NCBI GenBank assembly: GCA_964619885.1
Contig: CAZUGA010000002.1
Coordinates: forward strand, 1-64,000
DNA: 64,000 bases
DNA from: CAZUGA01 sp964619885
Lineage (GTDB): Bacteria > Pseudomonadota > Gammaproteobacteria > Methylococcales > UBA1147
Direction: 5' to 3'
The translations under genes were made by a program, and so were the position numbers. Below are positions 10,443-20,839 of the stretch, piece by piece. The first letter of the stretch is position 1, and every line of letters starts with the position of its first letter. Below the pieces are notes generated by a model that saw nothing but the letters and a program-made list of their open reading frames with translations, did not search any database and had not been told where the DNA came from.

Positions 10443-10609
10443 TATTCAAATTGTTCCGGTTGATATCGCGTGCAGAGGTAGGAACGATTGAAATTATGGA
10501 CCCGCTTGTGATGCAACAGGTGTCAGAAAATAGACTACCCGTATAGCGCAATAATAGATTTGTTCCTACACTTCTACAGATATAATTCGATATTAACGAT
10601 TGTCCCTAT

Positions 10610-12586
10610 ATGTTTCCCGGTAGATATACCCAAAAATTTGTAATTTTTGCAATAGTGCTCAGTTTTGGTTTGGTGGGCGGTAGTTTCTGGAATATATCTC
10701 AAACTGAAGCGGAATCGACACAAAATATCGCGCGTGGAATGGAGTTGATTCAGCTCAGCGATCAGATCCGTTATTTGGATGAGGTATTGACCATGTCCGC
10801 GTCTATGGCGGCAGCGACCTCGGATCCGGATGCATTTTGGGAGCAACGCTACAATCAACACGTTGCTAAGCTGGATGTTGCGATCTCATCGGCATCCACT
10901 GAGTCTACTCGTTCAATAATCAATGATATCGAGCAGAGTAACGAACAATTGGTCAAGATAGAAAATTATCTGTTTGAATTGATCCGTCAAGGTCGCTCGA
11001 CAGAGGCAAATGCGCTGATCAATGGCCGTGAATATAAAACCTTAAAATCTCAGTATTCTGATTCTAATCAGCGTCTAATTTCCGCGTTGATTGACCAGGC
11101 CGGGATGTTAATCAATCGGTTGTACGATCAGCAAAATAAGACTGTAATTATAGTGAGTTTATTGCTGTCGACGCTGTTAGTTTTGTGGTTTGTCGTACTG
11201 TGGATCTCCGAAAAGTCTCGAAAAAACAGGGAGGCGCATGACAAAGAATTATCGGTTCTAACCCATATCGACGCGCTCACCGGTCTTGGCAACCGGTCAT
11301 TGTTTCAATCGCGGCTGGTTGAAGCGCTGAATCAATCGGTTCGACAGGGCCAGCCGATCGCGCTTCTGATTATTGATATCGATAATTTTAAAGCGATTAA
11401 CGATAATTACGGACATCCAACGGGTGATAAATTATTGAAAGCGGTTGCGGAGCGACTCAAAGCACGTTGCCGGTCTACCGATATCGTCGCGCGATTGGGC
11501 GGCGATGAATTTGGAATAATTGCCCCGTTTATAGACAAGGATTACGGTGCATCGCGGTTGGCGGCTGATCTGGTCGAATCGTGTCGCATTGTATTTGAGC
11601 TGGATGAACACCGGGTTATCGCACAATCCAGTATCGGAGTTTCGCTGTTTCCGAATGATGCTTCTGGCCATGAAGACTTATTGGTGAAAGCCGATATGGC
11701 CTTATACCAAGCTAAAGATGCGGGCCGTAATACCTTTCGTTTTTTTGACAGTGAATTGGAAGCCCGTGCTCGAATCCACCAAGAGCTGATAAAAGACATG
11801 CGACAAGGTATCGAAAACGGGGAATATCAACTTCATTATCAGCCGATCATTGATATCGAAAGCAGTCAGTTGGTGGGAACCGAAGCTTTAATTCGCTGGC
11901 AACATCCCACCCGGGGTTCTATTTCCCCAGCTGAATTTATACCCCTAGCCGAATCCAGTCAGTTGATATTGCCGTTGGGTGATTGGGTTATTGAAGAAGC
12001 GTGCGAGCAACACAAGCGATGGTTGGAGATGGGGTTTCCGGCCATTTCTATGTCGATTAATTTATCCGCTGTTCAATTCCAAAACGAATCCTTGCTCGAT
12101 AAATTGCAGACGGTGATAGCGTCCAGCGGTATTGATCCCAAGCATTTGGAGCTGGAAATCACCGAAAGCACGATTATGGAAAGCGGGGAAGGGGTAATCG
12201 AATTGCTTTCGATGCTGACCAATCTCGGCGTACGCTTGGCGATCGATGATTTTGGAACGGGATATTCATCGCTGGCATATTTGAAGCGTTTTCCGGTCGA
12301 CCGACTCAAAATTGATCGCGCATTCATTCGGGATTTACCCGGAGACAAGGACGATAGTGCAATTGCTTCAACAATTATAAATATTAGTAAAATATTGAAA
12401 TTACAGGTCGTTGCCGAGGGTGTAGAAAGTGCTGAGCAACTGGAATTCCTGCGTGCTGAGCATTGCCATTTCGCTCAAGGGTTTTTTCTGGCTAGGCCGA
12501 TGCCACCAATCGCCTTTGAACAGTGGTATCAAGATTGGCAAACAACTGGTGCTGGCGATGCACGAGTAGCCAGTAGTTCTGGTTAG
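10610..12586 (+). CDS. Membrane GGDEF-EAL cyclic-di-GMP protein
   Basis: 658 residues. An N-terminal transmembrane helix (about 9-29) and a second at about 178-199 enclose a roughly 150-residue periplasmic, mostly helical segment that may sense a signal. A diguanylate cyclase domain follows with GGDEF at 297-301 and an upstream RSTD that fits the RxxD inhibitory site. The C-terminal phosphodiesterase domain carries EAL at 425-427, the conserved DDFGTGYSSL loop and AEGVES. Both active sites look intact, so the protein could make or degrade c-di-GMP; dominance cannot be decided from sequence. It appears to be a single-gene unit. Confidence 0.95.
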   Translation: MFPGRYTQKFVIFAIVLSFGLVGGSFWNISQTEAESTQNIARGMELIQLSDQIRYLDEVLTMSASMAAATSDPDAFWEQRYNQHVAKLDVAISSASTESTRSIINDIEQSNEQLVKIENYLFELIRQGRSTEANALINGREYKTLKSQYSDSNQRLISALIDQAGMLINRLYDQQNKTVIIVSLLLSTLLVLWFVVLWISEKSRKNREAHDKELSVLTHIDALTGLGNRSLFQSRLVEALNQSVRQGQPIALLIIDIDNFKAINDNYGHPTGDKLLKAVAERLKARCRSTDIVARLGGDEFGIIAPFIDKDYGASRLAADLVESCRIVFELDEHRVIAQSSIGVSLFPNDASGHEDLLVKADMALYQAKDAGRNTFRFFDSELEARARIHQELIKDMRQGIENGEYQLHYQPIIDIESSQLVGTEALIRWQHPTRGSISPAEFIPLAESSQLILPLGDWVIEEACEQHKRWLEMGFPAISMSINLSAVQFQNESLLDKLQTVIASSGIDPKHLELEITESTIMESGEGVIELLSMLTNLGVRLAIDDFGTGYSSLAYLKRFPVDRLKIDRAFIRDLPGDKDDSAIASTIINISKILKLQVVAEGVESAEQLEFLRAEHCHFAQGFFLARPMPPIAFEQWYQDWQTTGAGDARVASSSG

Positions 12587-12670
12587 CGTTTCCCCAAACC
12601 TAGAGGAATAGCGCCTAAAATATTTTATTCGCAGAATATAGCGGGATTGATGTAGTTTAAATCAGTTAGC

Positions 12671-13066
12671 CTACGGAAAAAACTCGCTGACCCGACGGCA
12701 ATTTAAAATGACCTCTTTTTTGCGGCAGTGATGGCCTTGTGCTGTTGCTTCGCAATCGGGGCGACCGGCATTTTCTATATTTGCCAAAGACCACCCGGAG
12801 CGAATTGTTCTTCGGCACGCGCCTTTGGAGAATTTGTTCAATTCCGCCTTAGCTTGCTCCATAGCGTCAATTTCGTTCGAATGCCATTCTGAGAACAAAG
12901 ATTCGATTTTGATCTTTCTGTATTCGTATTCAGGTTCTGAATTTGTGTCGCAAGCGTAGAAATAAACTAAACATACCAAAATCAGAATACGATGGGTCGA
13001 TTTTTTATTTATCGATTCGCAATCTCGAGAGTTATTCGACCTGCTGGTGTTATATCTCGACAACAT
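12671..13066 (-). CDS. Small putative lipoprotein, unknown function
   Basis: 131 residues, unrecognised. A hydrophobic segment (HRILILVCLVYFYAC, about residues 25-39) ends in a cysteine and could be a lipoprotein signal, but FYAC is a poor lipobox and the N-terminal extension before it is unusually long. The mature part has four further cysteines (about 83, 104, 113 and 127) spaced as if for two disulfides. It ends 19 bases upstream of the metallophosphoesterase stop region and shares its direction, so it may be read from the same transcript. Confidence is moderate because no family was recognised. Confidence 0.5.
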   Translation of the reverse strand: MLSRYNTSRSNNSRDCESINKKSTHRILILVCLVYFYACDTNSEPEYEYRKIKIESLFSEWHSNEIDAMEQAKAELNKFSKGACRRTIRSGWSLANIENAGRPDCEATAQGHHCRKKEVILNCRRVSEFFP

Positions 13067-13084
13067 GATAATGTTTCTAATCGG

Positions 13085-14059
13085 TTAGTTGTTGCGAATA
13101 CCTTGGCCTTTTTTAAGTCCACTCCAGACTTCCTTAAGATCGGTATATCCACCCTTACCATCGGGTATTAGTGAATAAAACTTGTATCTGGCAACTATAT
13201 CGTTTTGCTGATCCCGGCTAAATTGTATTATTAAGAAACCATATTCGGAGATCGCAAATTGTTTGTCTTCCGATGCTTCTTTCAGGTCGTATTTGTGTGC
13301 CCCCGCTGCGCCAGAAATTAGCAGCCGTGTACCGCCTGCGGTGCCTTCATCCGATAAATGATGGTCGTGCCCGGAAAGATACATATCAATTTTGCCGATC
13401 AATTCTTCCTCGAAAAAGAGACTAAGCTGCCATGAAGCATTTCCGTGCCCGCCACTACTTCGATACGGATGATGTCCCGTTGCAATGGAAAATTTACACG
13501 AATTTTTGACCGTGTCGAGAGCCTTTCTCAGCCATCTCGTTTGTGCATAGCGCTTGTGTGCAAAATAGATTTTCTCATAAAAAGAAGAGTCCAAATTAAA
13601 GAAACAGATTTCTCCCCAATCTTCTGCATAATAATAGTTCGGGAATTTGAGCAAGGGATGTTGTTTTGCGACTTCGATCCAGGCCTCCGAATTCTGTTTG
13701 TGGTCATGGTTGCCCAGAACTATAAATATAGGAATGTCACGATCTATAAAGTATTGGTAGGGTCCGAGCAAATTTCGCTGTAATAGCGGATCCTCAGCAG
13801 ATTCGATTCCGGATGGATAGATGATGTCGCCTAGGATGCGGATTTGACTGCAATTCATTGATTCCAGAGCGTGGGCGACGGCCAGTGCGTTGTTGTCGCC
13901 AGTACCTGAATCACCTATTACGCATATAATTCGACCGTCATCAAGCAATGACGCTGATTGTTCAACTGTTGACGTTTTGGCGGATAAATTGGCGGTCCCC
14001 CATGCTATTTGAAGCAACAGCGTAAAAGTGTGCAAAAAGAGCTTTGCAGCTTTGTTCAT
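13085..14059 (-). CDS. Exported calcineurin-like metallophosphoesterase
   Basis: Predicted periplasmic or secreted phosphoesterase. All metal-binding blocks of the calcineurin-like fold are visible: CVIGDSGTG, ILGDIIYP, VLGNHDH, TGHHPYRSSG and LSGHDHH, in that order. The GNHDH block and the overall size (about 324 residues) resemble purple-acid-phosphatase-like enzymes rather than nucleases. I place the start at the ATG at 14059, giving a clean signal peptide (MNKAAKLFLHTFTLLLQIAW, cut near NLSA); a TTG at 14077 and an ATG at 14071 are also in frame, and no site has a good Shine-Dalgarno. The substrate is unknown. Confidence 0.88.
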   Translation of the reverse strand: MNKAAKLFLHTFTLLLQIAWGTANLSAKTSTVEQSASLLDDGRIICVIGDSGTGDNNALAVAHALESMNCSQIRILGDIIYPSGIESAEDPLLQRNLLGPYQYFIDRDIPIFIVLGNHDHKQNSEAWIEVAKQHPLLKFPNYYYAEDWGEICFFNLDSSFYEKIYFAHKRYAQTRWLRKALDTVKNSCKFSIATGHHPYRSSGGHGNASWQLSLFFEEELIGKIDMYLSGHDHHLSDEGTAGGTRLLISGAAGAHKYDLKEASEDKQFAISEYGFLIIQFSRDQQNDIVARYKFYSLIPDGKGGYTDLKEVWSGLKKGQGIRNN

Positions 14060-14195
14060 TGTATAGGTCATCGCCAACCAAACTGGGCCGGTATTCTATA
14101 CTAAAGCGGGTATTTCGAATACTTTTTTGGGTTAAGGTAGGCTTCTGCATTAGTATAGGCACTGCAGCAGTTCTATCAAAGATTGGGGGGCAGTG

Positions 14196-16493
14196 ATGAG
14201 GACAAGGATTTATCGTGTTGCGTTGATATCTACTATATTAACCTGCGTTTGGGCCATGGAAGGATGCGCCCAGCTGCCCCCCACTCGCGATAGCCGGGTC
14301 GAAGACTTACTCGGCCGGATGACGCTGGAAGAGAAAGTGGGTCAGATGACCCAGGTGACGTTGAAGGCAATATCCAAAACTCAAGAGGGCGGGGGGTCTG
14401 TCCATCGGCTCGACCCCGCTAAGCTTAAAACAGCGCTTCTACAATATCACGCTGGTTCGATTCTGAACGTTTGGGACGCATCATTTCACTTAGAGCATTG
14501 GCGCAAAGTGATCACCGATATTCAGGATGTTGCGACCCAAGAAACGCGCTTGGCTATTCCGGTAATCTACGGTATAGATGCCGTGCATGGCCACCATTTT
14601 CTGCGCAATGCGACCGTTTTCCCACACAATCTTGCCATGGCTGCGACATGGGACCCCGAACTGATCAAGACCAGTAACCGCATTACGGCATTTGAGGCAA
14701 GAGCTTGTGGGTTGCCATGGAATTTTTCGCCGGTATTGGATGTGGCGCGAAATCAAATTTGGTCGCGTTTTTTCGAGACCTTCGGTGAAGACCCTTATTT
14801 GGTTTCGGTAATGGGGCGAGCCGCGATTACGGGTCTACAGGGAGATGCTGCCGAGTTTCAACAGGATCGTGTCGCTGCGACAGCCAAACATTTTTTGGGT
14901 TACAGTGCGCCATTGACCGGAAAAGACAGAACGCCAGCATGGATACCCGAACGGGTATTACGCGAAATTTTTCTGCCGCCGTTCAAAACCGCCGTTGATT
15001 CGGGTGTGATGACGGTAATGGTCAATTCCGGTGAGGTCAATGGCGTTCCGGTCCACTCCAGCCATGCGTTATTGACGGGCTTGTTGCGGGATGAACTAGG
15101 TTTTAAAGGTGTCGTGGTAACCGATTGGGAAGACGTTTCCAAGTTGCACGAAGTGCACCGAGTGGCTGCTAGCGAGAAAGAAGCAGTCAAACTAGCTGTA
15201 TTGGCCGGTATCGATATCAGCATGACGCCGTATACTTTCAAATTTCATGATTACCTGGTGGAACTGGTTCGAGAAGGTGAAATTTCCGAGGCGCGAGTTG
15301 ATCAATCGGTGCGTAGAATTTTACAGCTTAAATTTAATTTGGGCTTGTTTGAGAATCCATACCCGGACCTAGATCTTTCGGTCGGTGTTGGACAAGCGGA
15401 TTTTCACAAAGCTAGCCTGGAGGCCGCGCAAAATGCGATGACCTTACTCAAAAATGAAAACAATTTACTGCCCTTATCCAAGCAATCCAAAATTTTACTC
15501 ACCGGGCCAGGCGCCGCGTCACTGCCTGCTCTACACGGTGGATGGAGTTACACATGGCAGGGAACCGATGAGTCTTATTACCCAAAATCCACGCGCAGTT
15601 TATTGCAACTGTTACGCGCGGAACTGGGGGATAAACGGTTTAGCTACGTCCCCGGTACATCATATGCTGAGGTCGTTGATATTGAAGCCGCTGTTGACGC
15701 CGCGAAAAATGTTGATGTAGTGATCGTAGCGATTGCTGAGAAACCGGCGGTTGAACAACCAGGGATTATAGAAGACCTGAACCTTCCGACAGCGCAGGTT
15801 CGTTTGGTCAAAGCATTGCAATCTACCGGTAAACCGGTGGTTTTGGTTCTGTTGGAGAATAGGCCCAGAATCGTTCGGGAAATTGAACCCGGTTCCCGCT
15901 CAGTTTTGATGGCTTATCATCCGGGTATGTTCGGCGCCCAAGCGATTTTCGACGTGCTTTTTGGAAATATTAATCCTAGTGGGAAATTGCCGTTTACCTA
16001 TCCGCGCTATAGCGGATCTTTGGAACACTACGACCGTAAAGGATCTGAACTGCAATCACTGGCCTATGCATGGACCGCGTATAATCCACAATGGGAATTT
16101 GGCCACGGCCTAAGCTACACAAGTTTTGCTTATAGTGATCTAAAGGTGGACAAAACCGAGCTGGATCCTGGAGATAAATTTAATGTTTCGTTTACAGTAA
16201 AAAATACAGGAAACCGACCGGGTAAAGAATCAATACAGCTTTATGTGCGCGATTTGTTCGCGTCCATTACTCCGCCGGTCAAAAAACTTAGGCGATTCAC
16301 CAAAGTGTCGTTACAACCCGGAGAATCGCAAAGCGTTTCCTTTGAATTGACGGATGACGATCTTGCTTTTATCGGGCGGGATAACAAGTCGGTTGTGGAG
16401 CCGGGTGATTTTGAAATTATGGTTGCTAATATAAAAGCGCGTGTGGCTGTTAATGTAGGGTCATCTTCAAGTTTTATGGATTTATTTAAGTAG
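14196..16493 (+). CDS. Glycoside hydrolase family 3 beta-glucosidase lipoprotein
   Basis: 765 residues, the usual length of BglX-type GH3 enzymes that remove terminal beta-glucosyl (or xylosyl) residues from oligosaccharides. The N-terminus is a lipoprotein signal ending AMEGC. Domain order is typical: TIM barrel with YGIDAVHG, KHF near residue 232 and the nucleophile Asp in VVTDWED (about 310); an alpha/beta sandwich with MTLLKNENNLLPL; and a C-terminal fibronectin III-like domain starting near LGFENTG-like NTGNRPGKES. The ATG at 14196 is preceded by a run of six G about five bases away; a GTG lies one codon upstream. The symporter gene follows after 36 bases, which suggests uptake of the released sugar. 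Confidence 0.95.
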   Translation: MRTRIYRVALISTILTCVWAMEGCAQLPPTRDSRVEDLLGRMTLEEKVGQMTQVTLKAISKTQEGGGSVHRLDPAKLKTALLQYHAGSILNVWDASFHLEHWRKVITDIQDVATQETRLAIPVIYGIDAVHGHHFLRNATVFPHNLAMAATWDPELIKTSNRITAFEARACGLPWNFSPVLDVARNQIWSRFFETFGEDPYLVSVMGRAAITGLQGDAAEFQQDRVAATAKHFLGYSAPLTGKDRTPAWIPERVLREIFLPPFKTAVDSGVMTVMVNSGEVNGVPVHSSHALLTGLLRDELGFKGVVVTDWEDVSKLHEVHRVAASEKEAVKLAVLAGIDISMTPYTFKFHDYLVELVREGEISEARVDQSVRRILQLKFNLGLFENPYPDLDLSVGVGQADFHKASLEAAQNAMTLLKNENNLLPLSKQSKILLTGPGAASLPALHGGWSYTWQGTDESYYPKSTRSLLQLLRAELGDKRFSYVPGTSYAEVVDIEAAVDAAKNVDVVIVAIAEKPAVEQPGIIEDLNLPTAQVRLVKALQSTGKPVVLVLLENRPRIVREIEPGSRSVLMAYHPGMFGAQAIFDVLFGNINPSGKLPFTYPRYSGSLEHYDRKGSELQSLAYAWTAYNPQWEFGHGLSYTSFAYSDLKVDKTELDPGDKFNVSFTVKNTGNRPGKESIQLYVRDLFASITPPVKKLRRFTKVSLQPGESQSVSFELTDDDLAFIGRDNKSVVEPGDFEIMVANIKARVAVNVGSSSSFMDLFK

Positions 16494-16529
16494 AAGCTGC
16501 AGTCGGCGCGGGGCGCCTTGGGGGAAATA

Positions 16530-18158
16530 TTGTCACTTTTGGCTGATATCGATTGGGCCGTAATCGGTCTGTATTTCATCGTCGTTTTTGGCGTCGCGTT
16601 TTGGGTCACTCAGCGCGAAAAATCAACACGCGAGACTTCTGCAGGTTATTTTTTGGCCGGACGTAATGTGGGTTGGTTTGTTATTGGGGCCTCGTTATTC
16701 GCATCAAATATTGGGTCAGAACACTTGGTTGGTTTGGCTGGGACCGCAGCGGCAAGTGGGGTTGCTGTCGCCCAATTCGAGATTCTTGCTTCGCTGATAT
16801 TGCTGTTGTTGGGGTGGGTCTTTGTCCCGTTCTATATTCGTAGCGGCGTATTGACGATGCCTGAATTCCTCGAACGGCGCTATTCATCGGCGTCACGTTG
16901 GTATTTGGCAATTATCTCGATTGTTGGCTATGTACTGACTAAGATCTCGGTTACGATCGCCGCAGGTGGCATCGTGTTTGAATCTTTGATGGGGATCGAT
17001 TTTTGGACCGGGTCATTGATTACCGTTGTTGCGACTGGAATATATACCGTTTTCGGCGGTTTGCGCGCGGTGTTGTATACCGACTTGGTACAAATGTTTG
17101 TTTTGATCGGTGGCGCGGTTGCAGTTACCGTGATTGGCTTGTCCGAGCTAGGCGGTTGGGACGTATTATACGCCACCGCGGGTCCCGGTTTTTTCGATAT
17201 GTGGAAGGCGGCCGATCATCCCGATTTTCCGTGGACAGGAATTGTATTTGGTGCGCCGATTCTTGGTGTGTGGTATTGGTGTACGGACCAGTTTATCGTG
17301 CAGCGGGTTTTATCGGCAGCTAACGTGGATCAAGCCCGGCGTGGAACTATTTTTGCAGGATACCTTAAGTTGCTCCCGCTATTTATCTTTGTCGTACCCG
17401 GAGTGATCGCTTACGCGCTCGCTGAAAAAAAATTATTGGAACTCGGTCAGCCGGATCAAGCGCTACCGACATTGGTTGGCGTTTTGCTGCCGGACGGCTT
17501 AAAGGGTTTGGTGGTTGCTGGATTGCTCGCTGCATTGATGAGTTCGCTTTCTTCTGTTTTTAATTCCTGTTCCACCTTGGTGACCTGGGATATTTATAAG
17601 AAACTGCGACCCCAAACCGGCGAGCGGCACTTGGTAATGGTGGGACAGATTTCGACCCTCATTCTGGTTGCGTTTGGTTTGGCATGGATTCCGATGATGA
17701 AGTTTGTATCTGGGCAGCTTTTTCAATATTTGCAGAGTGTACAAGCGTATATATCGCCGCCGATCGCTGCTGTGTTTCTGATCGGAATTTTGTGGAAACG
17801 AGTTAATGCGCATGGCGCGATTGCATCGCTTTTGGCTGGTTTTGTGTTAGGCATGGCGCGTTTGGGCGCAGAGCTTGGCAAGGATTCCTTGAGTGGTTGG
17901 TTGTATTGGTACGCGGATATAAATTTCCTACATTTCGCGTTATTACTATTTGTCGTTTGCAGTGTGATTTTGGTGTTGGTCAGTTTGCTGACATTGCCAC
18001 CGTCGACCGATCGCTTGGCTGGATTAACTTTCGCAACGGCCGCAACGACAGATCTCGAGCCAATTTCTAGTGATTCAGTCTGGCGCAGAAAAGATTTTTT
18101 CTTATCATTGGCCTTATGTATTTTCGTAATTGTTGTCTGGTTAAATTTTAATGGCTAG
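16530..18158 (+). CDS. Sodium/solute symporter, SSS (SGLT) family
   Basis: About 542 residues with some 13-14 predicted transmembrane helices. GASLFASNIGSEHLVG near residue 60 and the later SSVFNSCSTL segment are signatures of the SGLT branch of the SSS family, which couples sodium to sugar or myo-inositol uptake (vSGLT is the structural model). The frame opens at a TTG at 16518, but a GGGGGAA sequence sits five bases before a second TTG at 16530, so I prefer that start. It lies 36 bases after the GH3 gene in the same direction. Together they suggest cleavage of a glucoside at the envelope and import of the product; substrate identity is inference. Confidence 0.92.
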   Translation: MSLLADIDWAVIGLYFIVVFGVAFWVTQREKSTRETSAGYFLAGRNVGWFVIGASLFASNIGSEHLVGLAGTAAASGVAVAQFEILASLILLLLGWVFVPFYIRSGVLTMPEFLERRYSSASRWYLAIISIVGYVLTKISVTIAAGGIVFESLMGIDFWTGSLITVVATGIYTVFGGLRAVLYTDLVQMFVLIGGAVAVTVIGLSELGGWDVLYATAGPGFFDMWKAADHPDFPWTGIVFGAPILGVWYWCTDQFIVQRVLSAANVDQARRGTIFAGYLKLLPLFIFVVPGVIAYALAEKKLLELGQPDQALPTLVGVLLPDGLKGLVVAGLLAALMSSLSSVFNSCSTLVTWDIYKKLRPQTGERHLVMVGQISTLILVAFGLAWIPMMKFVSGQLFQYLQSVQAYISPPIAAVFLIGILWKRVNAHGAIASLLAGFVLGMARLGAELGKDSLSGWLYWYADINFLHFALLLFVVCSVILVLVSLLTLPPSTDRLAGLTFATAATTDLEPISSDSVWRRKDFFLSLALCIFVIVVWLNFNG

Positions 18159-18198
18159 GTTGATTAGTGTCGCGTCGATTGGTCTAGGGGTTTTTGAC

Positions 18199-20526
18199 TT
18201 AGGCCACTCGGCGGACCGTTTTACGGCGCTCTTTTGCCCGGTCGAATTCACCGGTTTTGTTTGGTTGTTCCGATGTTGCGCGCCGCTCTTTGCCGGATCG
18301 AAGTTCCAGCAAGTCCAATTTTGTATGTCCTAAGGTATCTAACATTTCCCAGGCGATGGTATAGCCCAAATCCCGGTAGGCCGCGAATTGAGCTTCGTCA
18401 AAGAATTGATCCGATGTAGGTTGGTCCGGAAAACGCGGGTATTCCAATTTGTACGATTTAGTGCGGATGCGTTGCCCGCCAACCATGGTGGATTTTATAT
18501 AGATTAAGCGCCCTTCTTTACGGTTGCTATAACGGATTTTTGCGGTGAGATAGCCTTTGCGTGCTTCGGCCATCGGTTCTCCCATCTGGCGGCCTTCGTT
18601 TGGCATCAAATCGTGCAGTTTTTCTTGGTCGTCCAAACTGATTTCGACATTAAAATCTGTTTCTGCGAATCGTAATGCGCGGCGCAGATCGGCAAAGGTA
18701 AAACAGGGGTCCGAGGTTGCGTCCGAGACAACAATCAATTCCAATTCGCGGCGGATTAGTTCGTACAGCCCCAAATTTTCGAAATGTCCACCATCGGTGA
18801 GCTGGATCGACACTGCATTTTCATGGTATGCGTCGAAACCCAACCAGCTTTTGCTTCCATACCAAGCTGATTGCAGGAATTTTCCGGAACAAAACGATGC
18901 CCAAGAGCGCCTATCTGGGTTGGGGTTTGGCACCCATACGCCCAATCGAAGATTGAGCACCGCCAATACGAATGACACAAATCTGTTGCGGGTTACTCCG
19001 CGCCCACCTGGACCGGCGCTGGGATTGACCGCAGCACCTGAAATTGCCATTGCAGTACCCAATGTCAATTCCCCTCGGTAGAAATCTTCGGTCGGTCTCC
19101 AGCCAGTGGAACCGGCCCCGCAAAATAGTGGGGATAGGATAAAGCTATCGCCACCACGACGCTGATATTTTGTCTGTTTCGAATCCGCGAGTATCGCGTT
19201 TGAGTTGATTAGGTGATACGGGCCGGGATAACCTGCGGAATCTGATTTGTTGCATAAATCCTTTAAATAAAGCTCGATTAATAAGCTACGATTGGTTCCT
19301 GATTTTAACGATTCGGCGGTTGGCAAAAAGGTTTCTTTGAGCCGGTCTCGATAAAACCGGGCGATGGAAATATCGTTTAAATTTGTTCTAAGACAGAATA
19401 AGCCAGCGATTATAGCCGACATGAAAAATATCGTTTTCCAGTGAAAAAACGAGTCGTTAATTGTGAAAATGAAATCGAGCTGGGCCGCATAGGCAATTTG
19501 AAAGGCTGCCAGCAATAATCCGAAGATCAATAAGCCAGCGGCGGTTGGAAGCAAGATTCGAGTGGTTATGGCTGAATCGGGTTTGAAGACGACGCTCAGG
19601 GCTATCAAAAGCCCAGCCAGGATGCACGGACCGGATTTTGACGTAATTATGGTATGCCACAAAGCGACGTTACCCTTATTGTCGTCAACACCCAATAGTG
19701 CAATTAAGTAAATGCCAATGAGCGCCATCGCCGAATTTAGTAAAATGTTAGCGATTTCATCGGCTCGTAGGCGCAATCCAAAGTTTTTTTGGTCATCGCC
19801 ACGATTGGTATAAAACGAAATTAATACGGCCAGAATCGTGCTGACAACAACAAAGGTTGCTATCGAAGCAAGCCCAAGATACAGTGCCCATTCGAATAAT
19901 ACTGGAATTTCACCAGGTTTGTGTGAGCCTACGCTGATCAATGCATACATCACCAGACCCATCAAAGGCACCCAGGTCAGTAAACTAAGAATGGCTGTTC
20001 GTATAGCTACCGCCAGCAAGGTTAAAAATGTGTAGTTGTCGCCCGGTGTTAGAAAGTTTCCACGGCGCCGTAGATGATCCAATAGCTCGTTTTGCAATCC
20101 GGAATTGCTTCCGCTGATGAAGTGTCCGGGTTCGTCGGTTCCGTAAGGAAAGTCATGTTTCTTGGTGCCAAATATGTTAGCGCTATTATCGCCAGCGGCA
20201 TTTTTGGTGGTGTACTCGGGGTAGGCCCGCGAAAAATTTTGTTGGATTGTGCGGTTCAAAAACCAAGATAGCGAGGAACCGATGTAACCCCCGCCGGAGA
20301 CTGTAGAAAGATAGTCAAACTTGCTCAGCAATCCACGTTTTGCCAAAGCTTGCACAACTCCAAGATTAAACGTCGCCGAACGAATACCACCGCCGGATAA
20401 CGCTAAACCGGCCAGTGTTCCCGGTATGCGCTTGCTATCAGAGATTCTATTTCGGGTTATAAAATCGAGCTCTAGCTTTTTCAGCCGTTCAGTTTCATCA
20501 GGTTTCAAGTAGTATTGTTGTTCCAT
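18199..20526 (-). CDS. Membrane-embedded patatin-like phospholipase (no vWA insert)
   Basis: 775 residues. The patatin fold is split: SGGGIRS oxyanion loop at 44-50 and the nucleophile Ser77 in TVSGG lie at the N-terminus, and the catalytic Asp578 in TDGGHFENLG lies near the C-terminus. Between them are about six transmembrane helices (roughly 165-380), followed by FYRDRL (391-396). Patatin-like enzymes hydrolyse acyl esters of membrane lipids. The nucleophile motif departs from GXSXG by T in the first position, as in its paralogue at 55423-58821. GAGGGG precedes the ATG. It converges on the symporter gene and has no obvious operon partner. Confidence 0.9.
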   Translation of the reverse strand: MEQQYYLKPDETERLKKLELDFITRNRISDSKRIPGTLAGLALSGGGIRSATFNLGVVQALAKRGLLSKFDYLSTVSGGGYIGSSLSWFLNRTIQQNFSRAYPEYTTKNAAGDNSANIFGTKKHDFPYGTDEPGHFISGSNSGLQNELLDHLRRRGNFLTPGDNYTFLTLLAVAIRTAILSLLTWVPLMGLVMYALISVGSHKPGEIPVLFEWALYLGLASIATFVVVSTILAVLISFYTNRGDDQKNFGLRLRADEIANILLNSAMALIGIYLIALLGVDDNKGNVALWHTIITSKSGPCILAGLLIALSVVFKPDSAITTRILLPTAAGLLIFGLLLAAFQIAYAAQLDFIFTINDSFFHWKTIFFMSAIIAGLFCLRTNLNDISIARFYRDRLKETFLPTAESLKSGTNRSLLIELYLKDLCNKSDSAGYPGPYHLINSNAILADSKQTKYQRRGGDSFILSPLFCGAGSTGWRPTEDFYRGELTLGTAMAISGAAVNPSAGPGGRGVTRNRFVSFVLAVLNLRLGVWVPNPNPDRRSWASFCSGKFLQSAWYGSKSWLGFDAYHENAVSIQLTDGGHFENLGLYELIRRELELIVVSDATSDPCFTFADLRRALRFAETDFNVEISLDDQEKLHDLMPNEGRQMGEPMAEARKGYLTAKIRYSNRKEGRLIYIKSTMVGGQRIRTKSYKLEYPRFPDQPTSDQFFDEAQFAAYRDLGYTIAWEMLDTLGHTKLDLLELRSGKERRATSEQPNKTGEFDRAKERRKTVRRVA

Positions 20527-20839
20527 TGCAATGCCCCTCGCATTGAGTGCGGTAAAACGCTGGTTGTTGCCGGAAATTAGACAATAACTGATACCACAAA
20601 AAAGTCGGCAACGCTGTTAATTATTCACGTTTTGGCTGCTGACGTTCGGAAAAATCATTAAAGACCTCGATGGAGTAAGGCTTCTTGCGCAGGGGCTACC
20701 GAAGAATCGAGATAGTTTTGAAAAGAATTATCCTATTCTATGCCCGCTTTTAATGCAGTGGTTCAGTTTGCCGCTGAAATTTGAATAGATTATAAGAATG
20801 AATCGTTCAGATTTTGCTTAAATAAGGACCGTTGCCAAT
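20527..20839. other. Intergenic between suhB end and patatin start
   Basis: 313 bases upstream of the minus-strand patatin and downstream of minus-strand suhB. It presumably contains the patatin promoter. I saw no gene, repeat or clear terminator. Confidence 0.5.
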
